Assembly (NCBI GenBank): GCA_964059195.1
Contig: CAXKWD010000006.1
Coordinates: 14,376,530 to 14,440,529 of the forward strand
DNA length: 64,000 bases
DNA from: Ectobius pallidus
Taxonomy: Eukaryota > Arthropoda > Insecta > Blattodea > Ectobiidae
Reading direction: 5' to 3'
The notes under the pieces are model-generated. The model saw only the letters and a program-made list of their open reading frames with translations, did not search any database and had not been told where the DNA came from. Position numbers and translations under genes: made by a program. Within the stretch, counting starts at the first letter, position 1; every line of letters starts with the position of its first letter. This document shows positions 23,591 to 34,154 of the stretch, piece after piece.

Positions 23591-23861
23591 GATTATTATT
23601 ATTTATTCTATATATCAAGCTAGATTAATAAAGTAGTAGTAAATAAAATATTTTAAAAGTCAGTTCTTTTCACACATAAATTTAGAATATATAAAAGTCT
23701 TTCAGTTCAATAGTTAGCTAATTTAATGTTGATTAAAAATGTTATTTTAAAATTGCAACTAAATATTTAATTCATTAGACATTAAATTGACAGCCACATT
23801 ATATATAATTCAACTAATTAGTTATCACCAAACTTTCAGTTTTTCTTTAACAGTATAACAG
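23565..23861 (+). other. Putative intron between the two transposase exons
   Basis: A GT at 23565 (phase 1) and an AG at 23860-23861 preceded by TTTTTCTTTAACAGTATAAC would join the two frames in phase after 757 complete codons, giving about 896 residues. An alternative, GT at 23585 to AG at 23838-23839, is also in phase and gives about 911 residues. Both donors are weak. An AATAAA at 23627-23632 could end an unspliced 766-residue form. Confidence 0.45.
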
Positions 23862-24280
23862 TTAATGATCGACTAAGTCGAAGGAACTGGGTGAGAACAA
23901 TATATCCCAGCAGTGAATCAGAAGAAGACATGATGAAAACTTATTCCTGTCCTGGAGATAAAAATATTCTAAGCATGCAACCTGCTAATGAGCACATGAG
24001 ACACTCAGGCATTAAATTAAACGACTATGTTGTGGTCGAAGTGTTGGGCAAAAAAAATGTTAAGCAGTATTTGGGAAATGTGACCTCTCTTGAGGAAGAC
24101 TATTTTCAAGTCAGATTTATGAAAAGGTGCCCTGATTCTAAAAACAAATTCGTTTTCACAGAAGAGTCTGAGGCTGTTGTGGCATATGATGAACTAATTT
24201 GTATACTTGAACAACCAAAAGTCAACAATCGTTTCCATTATATTTTTGATGCGATTCCTACTAAATGTAACTTAGTTTAA
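23862..24280 (+). CDS. C-terminal block of the Sola2-like transposase (probable second exon)
   Basis: The frame continues upstream to about 23840 without a stop and has no proper ATG start at its head, which argues for an exon rather than a separate gene. It encodes DRLSRRNWVRTIYPSSESEE, then an acidic linker and a roughly 80-residue segment (KLNDYVVVEVLGKK ... QYLGNVTSLEEDYFQVRF ... ELICILEQP) whose alternating hydrophobic pattern resembles a small beta-barrel of SH3 or Tudor type. From memory, related transposases carry a similar segment at their C-terminus, so the whole protein would be about 900 residues. It ends with TAA at 24278-24280. If splicing does not occur, this is a decayed or frame-disrupted tail. 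Confidence 0.65.
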
Positions 24281-24300
24281 GGATTGAGCCTATTGAGCTT

Positions 24301-24306
24301 AATAAA
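24301..24306 (+). promoter_or_regulatory. Probable polyadenylation signal
   Basis: AATAAA lies 20 bases after the stop of the second coding block, a normal position for ending the transposase transcript. Confidence 0.6.
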
Positions 24307-24445
24307 CAATTTTTTTCATTTCCATGTAATTTTTATGTAAGCAGATGTATATTTTCAAACCAGCAGCAGATTCCCCTGCATCACCTTTAATAATAATTTA
24401 TCAATGTGATTAACTCACAAACTTCTCTTGTCAATATCATGAACA

Positions 24446-24480
24446 TGTCAGCTCCATGGAATACTGTGTCACCTCCATGT
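24446..24480 (+). promoter_or_regulatory. Right subterminal motif pair
   Basis: TGTCAGCTCCATGG (24446-24459) and TGTCACCTCCATGT (24467-24480) repeat the left-end motif and place it about 180-215 bp inside the right terminus. Confidence 0.72.
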
Positions 24481-24633
24481 CGAAAGAAAAAAAAACTTGT
24501 TATTTTATATAAAATATTACTAACCTTGACCTTGGTTTTCTGTTTTTATGTATTCAAAGTGTTACAAGGAAACTAAAAATACAACTTTAACTTAACAATT
24601 TAAATTTTTGTTTTTTTCGAAAGTACACTGCTG

Positions 24634-24661
24634 AGATTTCCACATAATTTCAGAATCACCC
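24634..24661 (-). repeat. Right terminal inverted repeat
   Basis: AATTTCAGAATCACCC (24646-24661) is the exact inverse of the left end. AGAT follows at 24662-24665. Confidence 0.92.
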
Positions 24662-24907
24662 AGATACAAATTTGACGAATACACTAGTATTTTCATACAA
24701 ATTTTTGAGATATTTTTGTTAGTTTTCGGGTATTTTTTTTTTGTATTCTTGTACTAATTTTTATACCTCATATTTTAAGTATGTTTAGGTCATCAAAATC
24801 CGGGCCCTGGTTATTTATCTTCATATTTGCAATAAGCAGAAAAGGCAGCATGCACTCTAACTTCTCGTGTGTTACTGTCCACTATTTAGTTAATATTATA
24901 AAATTAA

Positions 24908-25560
24908 TCTTATATTATTAAAAGGAAGTGTCTGTCTTTCTGTGTCTGTCTGTCCGCGATGCCCAGCGAAATCTACTCAACGCAGAGTTCTGAAATTTTA
25001 AACATAGGTGGACTGAAAGGTCGGAAAATGCACCTCGAAGCCGGAATTTTAAATTTAGCTTTTGTTCGTGAGTTATGAGTGAAAAACGGCCAGAAAACGT
25101 GCATTTTTTGCGTTTTCGAAGCATCTAGTTTGAGTAATACGTTTCAATGTCAAATCAATTACAGTAGGCTTTGGCTGTTTTTGTCATACCTTGAACATAA
25201 AACCATCGCGATCGCTTGAATGTTGTAAGCTCATGCTGGTCGATTCATTTGTTTATAATGTCAAGGTACGCAGACATATGAAATTTTCAACCTACACGGA
25301 AGAGGGATAATCAATATAGGCCTAAATATGGTTAAACATTGTTCGATTTGGACGAAACTCACTATACATGGGTTTTCTGGACCAAGGAACTCGAATCTGA
25401 GGTCGCCTTTACCAGGCGACGCTATCTAATCGTGATATGCAGTACACGTACTGTATACTGTACTGTACTGTACTGTATAATGATTTAACTATTAGGCCTA
25501 TACTCTTTATTTTTAATTTTTAAAATAATTATCGCTGGCGAAGCCGCGGGCACATGCTAG
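24908..25560 (+). mobile_element. Non-autonomous Helitron, family H1
   Basis: A-TCTTATATTATTAAAAGG start, CGCTGGCGAAGCCGCG stem-loop and CTAG end (25557-25560) followed by T. The body matches the other H1 copies, with a GTACT microsatellite near 25447-25476. Confidence 0.85.
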
Positions 25561-25865
25561 TTTAGCTACAAATTCAACAGACACTCCCTGATAAATTTGT
25601 CCATCCAAAGCAAGGCGTAATTTTAAAAACTTCTGAGTGTATTGTAGTCAAAGCCCACTCTATTCAGTATTTGAATGGAATAAGCGAACTAAATTTAAGA
25701 TCGTGGTTTCTACATTCCCTTTACCAGACTTTACGTATTTCTTTATATCATTTCCTTTACAGTCGGTTTTAGCCAGTGAGACGTAAGACTGAGACGTAAA
25801 GATATTTACATGTCAAAAAACTGAAATCTCTTTCGTTAAAATAGGCTTATTATTATTATTAGGCC

Positions 25866-25907
<42 letters not shown>
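25561..25907. repeat. Unassigned stretch ending in TTA microsatellite
   Basis: 25561-25845 is unrecognised. A (TTA)n array with one AGGCC interruption fills about 25848-25907 and served as target for the next element. Confidence 0.6.
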
Positions 25908-25909
<2 letters not shown>

Positions 25910-27570
25910 GAGCCCTGATTTGTATGCATAATCAATAGGGCCCTGATTTATTGGTGAAATAAAATGGCTGATTTCGGTGTTAACTTCCTTCTATTTCGGT
26001 GGGTATTTCGTGAAATAAATTACTTATACTACATTGGGAACAATGCGCAATGATACCCTTTGGTTCTTTATTTACATGAACTAACACCCCCCCCCCCATT
26101 TCCATATTCTTCTACCCTTGAATGAACTGAAGTAACTTTCGATTTAGGCATGATTATAGTTAATATTCAAATATAATGACGAGAAATATTATCGTAATTT
26201 CTACTAAACACCATCAGATAGCCATTTGCAAACAGAAGTGCCAACCATACTACTGTGGATAAAAGGCGAAATCTGTTGAATACAAATAACAAACATTCTA
26301 CAATCTTCTGCTGTAATCGATCATAGGCATCGCTAACTCGGCAAAGACATAGCAGGAAAGGAGAGTACTGAACAGTACAAACCAGGTCACAGACAATCTT
26401 TGCGTAAATTTTGCAATCTTTGTAATCGATCACAAATATCGATATATCGGTAAATCTTCGACAGCCACAGAAACAGCAGAAAAAAAGCATGCTGGCTAAG
26501 AAATAAAAAATACAGTAGGCCTACACCAAAACACAATATTGTGAATTTAAGGCACATTTTCATGCTCATTTATCACTTTAAGGACAGAAGGGGCATATTT
26601 CGCGCTTATAGACACATTTCGCGGAATCGAGTAAATTTCGCGATATTTCGTGGATTCAATTTGGTTCATATTGGTATTTTAAGCATATAGAAGTTAAATA
26701 TAGCTAAGGGAGGTTGTTTTATAAAATTTCGCGCTTATCGTTGTTACCAAAAAATACGGCCCCTAATAATCAAATAATAAAATATGCATGATAATTTTAC
26801 AAATATGCGCCATTATATGCAAAAACGAATTAACAAAAATCAAACAAGCCATTTTTGGAAGAGTAACCTTACTTTAATCGTGGCTGTTACAGTAGATAAG
26901 GAAAGTTGCCCTGAGGTTTCCTTGTGTGAAGCCCTTACGTCTGTCAGTGAAGAAGGTTCTAAACAATGGATATGTCCTTTCTACATCGCATAATGTGACA
27001 GGTGCATGTGGAAAAACATTACAGCTTTTCTTCAATGAATTCCTATTTTGTTACAGCTTTTTCACCATCACCAGACAATATTTTGCTGATCTGACAGATT
27101 ATTTTGTAATCAGAATTTTTATTTAATACCTGACTAAGCTTATCGAATGCAATTTTAGCAACATCGTGAGTTTTTTAAGACAGTGCATTTGAAATTTGAT
27201 CTATCAGAGAAAGTAAATACTCTAAAGAATTATTTAGAGCCTCCAACTGTGTTATAATTTCAGGTAATTTAAAGAAGTGGCTATGAATATACTGGATCTT
27301 TTTCTCAATGCCATCTTCATCCATTTATATATAAATAAAAAATATGTATAGATTGGTTGCAGAGACTTTATTAAGTACCAGTAATTATTAAAATATCTAA
27401 AGGAGAAAATATAATTTAATACCACATTTAAAACATGCATTTTTTTCATTTATGACAAATTATGCATTTCCCCCGGAATATGCATAATACTGACTTAGAA
27501 ATATGCCATTTAAGCATACTTTTAAATATATAGAAAATAACATGCATTTTCCATACAAATCCGGGCTCTA
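25908..27570 (+). mobile_element. hAT-type element, host of a second hAT element
   Basis: Ends TAGAGCCCTGATTTGTATG and inverse TAGAGCCCGGATTTGTATG match 18 of 19. Flanks ATTATTAT and TTTATTAT agree 7/8, though in low-complexity sequence. Interior words with ATGCATAA recur. Frames at 26784-27126 are unrecognised and may be transposase scraps. Confidence 0.7.
25936..26765 (+). mobile_element. hAT-type MITE with perfect 8-bp duplication, nested
   Basis: Begins TAGGGCCCTGATTTATTGG; inverse right end TAGGGGCCGTATTTTTTGG. ATAATCAA flanks both sides (25928-25935, 26766-26773). The interior has repeated TTTCGCG and ATTTCGTG words. A C-run is at 26087. Confidence 0.85.
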
Positions 27571-28274
27571 TTTATTATATAAGTTACTTTTATGTGGTTC
27601 AGAGAATCTTTAGCTGAGTTGTTTGCTTTCTGAGAAATTCAGGCAGCTGCTGGATGCTGTAAACTTTCCTGTCCTTTTTCATATATCTTTAAATTTATTT
27701 TTATTATTTGTTCGTGTGGAACTCCGAACAACTTATTTATGTATTCATATTTACCTTCCATGCTATACGTGCGTTTAACTGTTTTGAATTTCAAATAGTA
27801 TATTTTAACGATAAACACTTGAAAGACAGTTAAAGTGTAGACTGTGTTTAAATGCAAATTCCTGGACTGGAGATACGTGTACAGTATTATATGCGAACGT
27901 TTTGAAAGCATGGTACTACCTTGCCTTACTTCGGCCGTTGCCCGGTTTTCTAAAATGTACTCTCCGGAAGTTATTTTCAGTAGTGTTCTATTTTATCAAT
28001 TTAATGTATTTATGCGCATCTGTCCAATACGCGACTCGAACCACATGAACGTCTGGGGATCTAATGAAAGACTATCTGAAGCTAGGATCTCCTCGGTGTA
28101 ACTTAGTAGCTATTCACCAACGCAGGCTCGCATAACGTTCCAACTGTGTCTGATTTTTACCCTTTTATCATACGTATTCCCACTAGAGATTACAAGGTTA
28201 TCGATATATTTTCGAGAGCGAAGTTCGTGCAAATTTATCTGATGAAACTCGTAATCTCGCGTGGGATTTATTAA
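27571..28274. other. Unassigned stretch
   Basis: Divergent open frames at 27639-27911 and 27844-28101 lack recognisable motifs. The last 80 bases (ATCTGATGAAACTCGTAATC) recur in inverse next to 48360. Confidence 0.45.
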
Positions 28275-28799
28275 GACTATTCCACGAATAAACTGTAATG
28301 GATTTTGTATATAATTATTTTCTTAATTTGTTGTCAATAGCCTATTCTGTCAGTCGTAAAATCATGGCAAACAAGATGAATGAACAGTCCACGAATCGAT
28401 CCGAGTTCCCAATGCTACCAGTAGTGCGCTTCTCAAGATGGAGGGCGTCGTGGTAGTTGCTTACATCAAAACGCTATAAAAGCACACGAACTGGTTTGCA
28501 CCGAATCGAAATTGTGTTTTTAATCAATGGACATTTATATTAGCCTATTTCAATTTCCAAACAAGTTTGTTGTATAAAAATGTGTTTTCATGCTGCTTAA
28601 TGGCAGCATGTGAAGCAAAAATTGCCGCACGTTGATGCCTTTGTGTCCAGTAACGAACTGACTTTTTCTCAGATAAAATCTCATCCTCATGTTAATAGCA
28701 AGCATTTTATAAGATAAACGATTGTGTTTGGTCTGTGTCCGAGGAATTACTAAACGTTATTGGTCAATATCAAACACGCGGCGTATGAGTGGAATAGTC
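28275..28799 (+). mobile_element. Element E, copy 1, inverted-repeat MITE
   Basis: GACTATTCCAC at the start and GTGGAATAGTC at the end are exact inverses. Reverse-complement similarity to 47522-48342 includes CGATTC(A/G)TGGA near 28395 and GGTCAATATCAAACACG near 28762. No duplication or protein is evident. Confidence 0.6.
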
Positions 28800-29342
28800 G
28801 CAATAAACTTCTGTGACACTTGATTTCCTTCCACTGACTTTAGCATTGTAGGATGTTATTGAAAAGTAACATGCTGTGGTTATAATAATGCTCACACTAA
28901 AAAATATGTATTTCAAGATATAGTATAAAACATTTGTTTCATAACATAATTAATCTAAGAGGATTTAACAACTTACTATAGGTATTATGAAACCTTTCAA
29001 GAACTACGGTATATTTTTGTACTGAATTTTTTTTTTTGGGGGGGGGGGTCTTTTTAATTTAATATTGGCTCCAACTGTTATAGAAACATAACTGTTACAA
29101 CTTTTAGTCTTGCCGGTACTTTTTTATTTTGTAAACTTGGGTAAACTTATCTGCATGAGTTTGCATAAAAAGCTCTTCAGACCGAAAAAATATACTACAC
29201 AGAAAACTAACAAGATGCTTACATAATCGTTAAATTTCTTCATTTAAACTGCTTTACCAGTAATTTGAAAAAAAGCTTGGCTATGTTTTAGTTTCGTTTT
29301 AAAAATTGGGACATATTTAGTTTTGGGGAAAAAATACTAAAA
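28800..29342. other. Unassigned stretch
   Basis: Contains a T-run followed by a G-run at 29030-29048; otherwise featureless. Confidence 0.5.
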
Positions 29343-30262
29343 ACATACATACATACATTCTGAGTTTTCCCTCAATACAGAGGCTGTCCTCCAACCAAAC
29401 AATACAAACAAATTAAAACAAAGTATCCACATATAACATTTCAACACAATCAATACACTTTTCTGAGCTTGTCATCATTTGTTAATAATCTGTCTCCATT
29501 TTTCTCTGTCCTGTGTATCTTCTTCCACTGCACCAACTCTTCCCATTGATATCTGTACATTGTTGATCCACGTAGTCGCAGGACGCCCTCTTCTTCTTCT
29601 CCTTCCAATTTCCCATTCAAGTATATATTTTGGTATCCTTCCTTCTTCCATCCTTCGTACGTGACCATACCACTGTAGTCTCTTCCGCTCAATAGTATTG
29701 TTAATGTCTTCTTCCACTTCCATCCTTCTTCGTATTTCCGCATTCCTTATTTTGTCTCTTCGTGAGACTCTGGCTGATCTTCTCCAAAAATCCATTTCTA
29801 ATACATTCAGTTTGTTCATATGTTTTCTGTTCATTGTCCAAATCTCTGCTCCATATAACACTATACTTTGCAATATTGACTGAAATATTATTTTCTTCGT
29901 GCTACAAATGATGTTCCTGCTCCATAAGACTGAGTTCAACATTCCAATTACTTTCCTCCCATTATTTATCTTTTGATTGATATCCATGTCTGATGTTCCC
30001 CCTTTTTCTAAGATTGTGCCTAAATAGCAGAAGTTGTTAACCTTTTTTATTCTTTCCCCTTCGATGTACAATTCATCTGTATCATTGGTTAAGTATTCTG
30101 TTTTTTTATAATTGATCTTTAAACCCCATTTTTTGTATTCCTTCAATAGTTGGTTACACATGTAGTTGGCATCTTCTCCATCTTGTGCTATAACCACTTG
30201 GTCATCTGCGAAAAGTAAGTGATGTATATATTTTCCATTTTCCATTGAACTAGTAATCAATT
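29343..30262 (-). pseudogene. RTE-like LINE fragment (reverse transcriptase C-terminal part)
   Basis: Minus-strand frame 30260-29475 encodes 261 residues with the polymerase box LLFADDQVVIAQ (FADD at 17-20), GLKINYKKTEYL, FCYLGTILEKGG and a tail WYGHVRRMEEGRIPKYILEW followed by RGRPATTW. These are the palm catalytic box and downstream motifs of non-LTR reverse transcriptases, and the GHV.RM...RGRP tail is common in insect RTE-type elements. The endonuclease and most of the polymerase are missing, so it is 5' truncated. The frame shows no stop, implying fairly recent insertion. A 3' UTR ends in a (TATG)n tail at 29343-29360. Clade is inferred from memory. Confidence 0.8.
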
Positions 30263-30307
30263 ATGATTATCATTAATTATTTAATTAATTATAATTAATA
30301 CAATTAA

Positions 30308-30565
30308 TCATTTTGTCAAGTTCTGCAAGATAAATTCGTTTGTACTTCTGACTCTCCCATATTGTGATTCGTGGCCACGCAAACGTGTGGTATTTCCGAT
30401 AGGCTTTTTCTTCACAGCAAGTTTCTTGCATATTTTGTCACCAGCTCTTATCTCCTTAGGAATTCCTCCACTATTTACTATTTTTGCAAGACTCTTGCCT
30501 TCGATAAACTCATCCAAAAAGCAGAAGAAATCCTTGCAAACACAATCTATTCCATGTGCAGTATA
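30308..30565 (-). other. Unidentified open frame next to a Helitron
   Basis: About 85 codons on the minus strand, ending with a stop at 30308-30310, read as soluble Lys-rich protein (DFFCFLDEFIEGKSLAK, GGIPKEIRAGDKICKKLAVK). The upstream part of the longer frame (30571-30655) is Helitron sequence and not part of it. I do not recognise the family. It may be a transposon-coding remnant or a host exon cut by the Helitron. Confidence 0.3.
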
Positions 30566-30570
30566 TAATA

Positions 30571-31400
30571 CTAGCTTAAAAGACCCGGCGTCGCCCGGGT
30601 TTTGTATTTTGTAATTGGAAATTAACTTATGAAGGATTTTCAATTTTAAATTCAAGGTCCTTATATAGGCATTTATAATTTGAAATAGGAAGAACGACTT
30701 ATTACACTCAAACTATTCCCTCAGAAAACGCTTGATAGTTTTTTATGGCTCATAGAGGATCTAGAATTTTGCATCCCATCGCTTGTACAGTGCACAGCAA
30801 GCCTGGTAGAGGTTTAAATAAGAAGAAACAGAAATTCCTGTAACATAAAATTGTAATATCGAGGCGGGAAATTTCCCACTCTTATGTTACCATAAAATCG
30901 TTTTGGGATGGAATTAAACAGAAAGCATTATCACTTTCATACTTTTCTCTCCAAAAACCTGCGATATCATATAATAATATACACATTACCATACCTCGTT
31001 TTGTTTTCTCTATGTCCAGGGTAGAAAAAGTTATGTGATTCCATTATTTTAGTGGATTTCATTCTGTAATATTTATTTATAACATGAATAATTTTGATAA
31101 CTTCTCTTATTTGTCAAAAGTGCATTTCATTTGTTTTTTCCAAGCCCATCTGATACCATTTGGCAACAATTTATTCTGTGATTTGGAATTGATAATTCTA
31201 TGTAAAAAGGGATTAAGTATTTTCAAAAACATTTAATTTTTGGCATTTAGAATCAGAATTTTTCAAAATCCTTTCTTAGTGAGCACCTACATTATGAAAC
31301 GAAGGTAATGTCAAAATTCCAAGTCTCTACCTGTTATAGTTTAGGCTGTACGTTGATTCCTGTCAGTCAGTCAGGACAAAGCCTTTTATATATATAGAGA
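30571..31400 (-). mobile_element. Non-autonomous Helitron, family H2, complete
   Basis: On the minus strand it starts TCTCTATATATATAAAAGGC near 31400, then CTGACTGACTGACAGG, and ends with a CCCGG-GCGACG-CCGGG stem-loop, then TCTTTTAAG and CTAG (30571-30574). About 830 bp, non-coding. It is the most complete H2 copy in the window. Confidence 0.8.
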
Positions 31401-31796
31401 AGAGATTTAAGAAAAATGGGTTTCCTTTGTTCAAACCCTTGGTCGCCGCCTCTTCGGATCACAAGCCGATATAAAGTGTGAAAGCACCTCATTGTGGTTT
31501 TTCCCTGCGCTGAGTACAACTTATTACTGTTTTTCATCAAATCACTCTTGCAACTGAAAATCTTACTGTTATCTGAGCGTGGCATCTGTTTTTATTTTAT
31601 TCAGTTCAAGATCAGGATCACCATGCTTCTCTGTTTTTCACTCCTGTGCTGCTAAAGGCTTTGATCCCCCTGCTCATTTCTTCCAAAGCAATACCCACTG
31701 TAATAAACTCAACACTTCATTATTCAGAACAAATAACTATTAAACTGTCTGTAAATCGCAGAATCGCGTTGCCGCAGAAACTGGAATAATGTCATT
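31401..31796. other. Unassigned stretch
   Basis: A 72-codon minus-strand frame overlaps the Helitron edge. Nothing is recognised. Confidence 0.45.
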
Positions 31797-32391
31797 TAGG
31801 GCAAGGCATTTAATGACCATAAAATTGTGACAAAATGCAAAATGAAAAATGCATTTATGACCTAAAAATAGTGACAAAATGCAAAAGAAAAATGCATTTC
31901 TGACCTAAAAATAGTGAAAAAATGACCTAATATGTAAAAAATATGACCAATAAATTTACCATTAATACTTAAGGTTAGTTTTTTTAAAGTTAATAAATTG
32001 CAAAAAGCAATTTAATGGATAACAGTGCGTTACATATGAATTTACAAAAGAAAATACGCTTATTTTGTTACTAAAGCAGTGAGTAAATTCGTAGTACTTG
32101 GACACCCTTAGCGAAAAAGAAATTCTTTCTGAACTGGTGTGATCATAAATTGCCCCTAGCAAATATATACCATTTAAAAATAAAGGAAGATAATTATTGC
32201 TGGAAGACAAACTGCCGTGGTGTTTAGAATAAACCTGAATTAAGATGAACTATGAATACTTGGCGGAGATTCTCTATTGTCTGTTATCTGAAAGTAACAA
32301 TTTGTACATAGAAAAGCTCCTCTCTACCCCCACTGAAACATGACCTAAAATGCCGAAAATGACCTAAAAATCGGTGGTAGGCCTTGTCCCT
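31797..32391 (+). mobile_element. hAT-type MITE related to 18357-18991
   Basis: Starts TAGGGCAAGGCATTTAATG as in the complete copy, with shared interior words such as ACTTGGACACCCTTAGC and AACTATGAA-ACTTGGCGGAG. The right end (inverse GGGACAAGGCCTACC) is diverged, and no matching duplication is found. A block near 31860-31930 is locally repeated. Confidence 0.7.
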
Positions 32392-32419
32392 TTGGGGATG
32401 TTAGCGCCACGGAGTTAAG

Positions 32420-32698
32420 ATACTGTTGTTCGCATAGTATTAGCAAACACACAGAAAAATAATCACTTAGAAATATTTATATTATTTGTGGAAGTTATCA
32501 AGGAAACGGCATTTCAGTGCATGAAACATGGCTGCCACAACTGTAACAGTTTGATTAATTTTTAAAATACAGTTGTTTGTAATTTTAGAAGTAGTCAATA
32601 AAGAGTATGTCAGATTGCAAGATCGTAGAGCAATTCATTGCTGATGAAAAAATGATGAAATTCACCTATTTCGCACCTATGAATTTCACCGAAAGCTG
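32420..32698. repeat. TTAA-type fold-back element, right arm only
   Basis: GAAGTAGTCAATAAAGAG, ATGTCAGATTGCAAGATCG and CACCTATGAATTTCACCG match the right arm of 17315-18049. The left arm and outer tip are missing. Confidence 0.65.
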
Positions 32699-32704
32699 AA
32701 ATAC

Positions 32705-33965
32705 AAATACAGTAATTACAATTAACCCTTTAATCGGACTGAAGGAAGTCATAATAGGTCATTCTGAATCTATAAACCGCTACGATGCAATGTTTCAACG
32801 CTTGTGGCTTGCGTTCTGAACGAGGTGTGATCCTCACATTAGGTTGACTGTATACTTTTCTTCCCCAGACGGCATCGACCGGATGTTTGTACTCAGAGAT
32901 GCTTTGGTGGTCGGATGGAGATTGAAAGCCTGCCCCAGAGCAGAGAGTCTTGTTCTTTATTTGCATTTCTACTCCTCTCTCGTCTTTTTAACAGCGTTGA
33001 TTAACAACAATCCTTGTCAAGGTTTTCCTTCCTCGCTTTATTGTGCTCTCTGATGAAGAATTTTAGACAAATTGTTGGGATTTAAAAGACTTCCGCCGAT
33101 TGGGATTTGTTTTTTTCGTGTTCGTTTATTATTAAGCAAGCACCTAGTTCTACGAGAAAGAAATAACACTACAGTAAAACAATTCCAGTACTTTTTATCT
33201 GTTGTATAAGTTTTACGATGGACGTCAATTTAAGGTATCCAAGAAACCAAAAAAATTCTGAAAAATTGCATTTTTTTTAAACGACTTATTTAGGTAGGCT
33301 TCTTTTCTCTTTAATTTAGGCTAATCTATTAATTTTTTAATTCTGGCTGCTAGTTCCTTAAGTCATTTTATTTTGTTTTTATCTTGATACCTATTGATTT
33401 TATCAAGAAATGTGTTTCACGAGAAAGAAATAACACTGTACAGTAAAACAATTCGAGTACTTTTTATATTCTGTTGTATAAGTTTTACGATGGACGTCAA
33501 TTTAAAGATATATGTACCGTATTTTACGCTCTGGACCAAAAGACGCACCTTAATTTTAGGGTGGAAATTTAAAGGAACAGTATACTTCATTACATAAACA
33601 AATTATAATCTTGTACAATGGAATCAGTGTGAATCACTTCTAACTTAAGTTAAAACCTGCTTTGTACGAAAATATCTTCTGTACAGATGACATCTCGTAA
33701 ATTTTAACTGAAATGATTTCTCATGAAAGACAGAAAATACTTTTACATCCTCAAACCCTCAGTTCAGCATACGGTAAGTGCAACGGGAAAAGGCTTCATT
33801 TAGAGCACCCGGCGGAGACAACTCCTTTCGTATAAAAGAACTCAACGTTCATTTCTTTTGCATTGTATACCTGACTTCCAGCTATCCTCATTTTACGATT
33901 GTGACAAGTACACTGATGATGTTAAAATTTGTAACTATCTTATTTTTTACAACACCTTAGTTATC
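32705..33965. other. Mostly unassigned stretch
   Basis: Apart from the direct repeat listed separately, no gene or element is recognised. Confidence 0.45.
33152..33505 (+). repeat. Pair of direct repeats about 85 bp long
   Basis: 33152-33233 and 33419-33505 share CGAGAAAGAAATAACACT, AGTACTTTTTAT and TTTTACGATGGACGTCAATT in order, about 267 bp apart. This could be a local duplication or the ends of an unrecognised inserted segment. Confidence 0.7.
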
Positions 33966-34154
33966 TAGGGCTAGGACTTTTAGGTAAATACATATTTTTT
34001 TTTTTGCTATTACTTATGATTTCTGGACTTTGTCAAAGTTCCAGTTGGGACCTTTGGATTCAAAATACTGAGTTGCATATCACATAAAAAAAAAAATATT
34101 TTCGATATTTCTTATTTGAATAAATATTTTTGGTACCTTATTTATTTTTACATA

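Larger units (their letters stand above)
20377..24661 (+). mobile_element. Complete autonomous-looking DNA transposon, Sola2-like
   Basis: The 4285-bp element has perfect 16-bp inverted ends (GGGTGATTCTGAAATT) with similarity extending to about 28 bp. AGAT lies directly outside each end (20373-20376, 24662-24665), consistent with a 4-bp duplication. Comparison with family F copies at 14300 and 57550 shows the target sequence continuing across the insertion. It contains a large intact transposase-like frame, a downstream second coding block, and clusters of TGTCACCTCCATGG-like motifs near both ends. Sola2 elements are known, from memory, for 4-bp duplications and a GRG start, so Sola2 is the best fit; the superfamily is inference. 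The intact frame and perfect ends suggest recent activity. Confidence 0.9.
19721..24809 (+). mobile_element. hAT-type MITE, family F, split by the Sola2-like transposon
   Basis: The left end (CAAGGCCCAGATGTTGATGA) and the right inverse end (CAGGGCCCGGATTTTGATGA) are family F termini. GTTATTTG (19713-19720) and GTTATTTA (24810-24817) form a 7/8 target duplication even though the ends are 5 kb apart, so both halves belong to one old insertion. Removing 20377-24661 leaves about 800 bp, close to the 757-bp complete copy at 14786-15542. Confidence 0.85.

Noticed and set aside
20377..24665. Kolobok or piggyBac assignment for the main transposon
   Set aside because: Those families duplicate TTAA; here the repeated flank is AGAT and no TTAA abuts the ends.
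26167..26569. 107-codon Cys-rich minus-strand frame as a secreted protein
   Set aside because: It lies entirely within a non-autonomous hAT MITE with an exact duplication; there is no supporting signal beyond a hydrophobic start.
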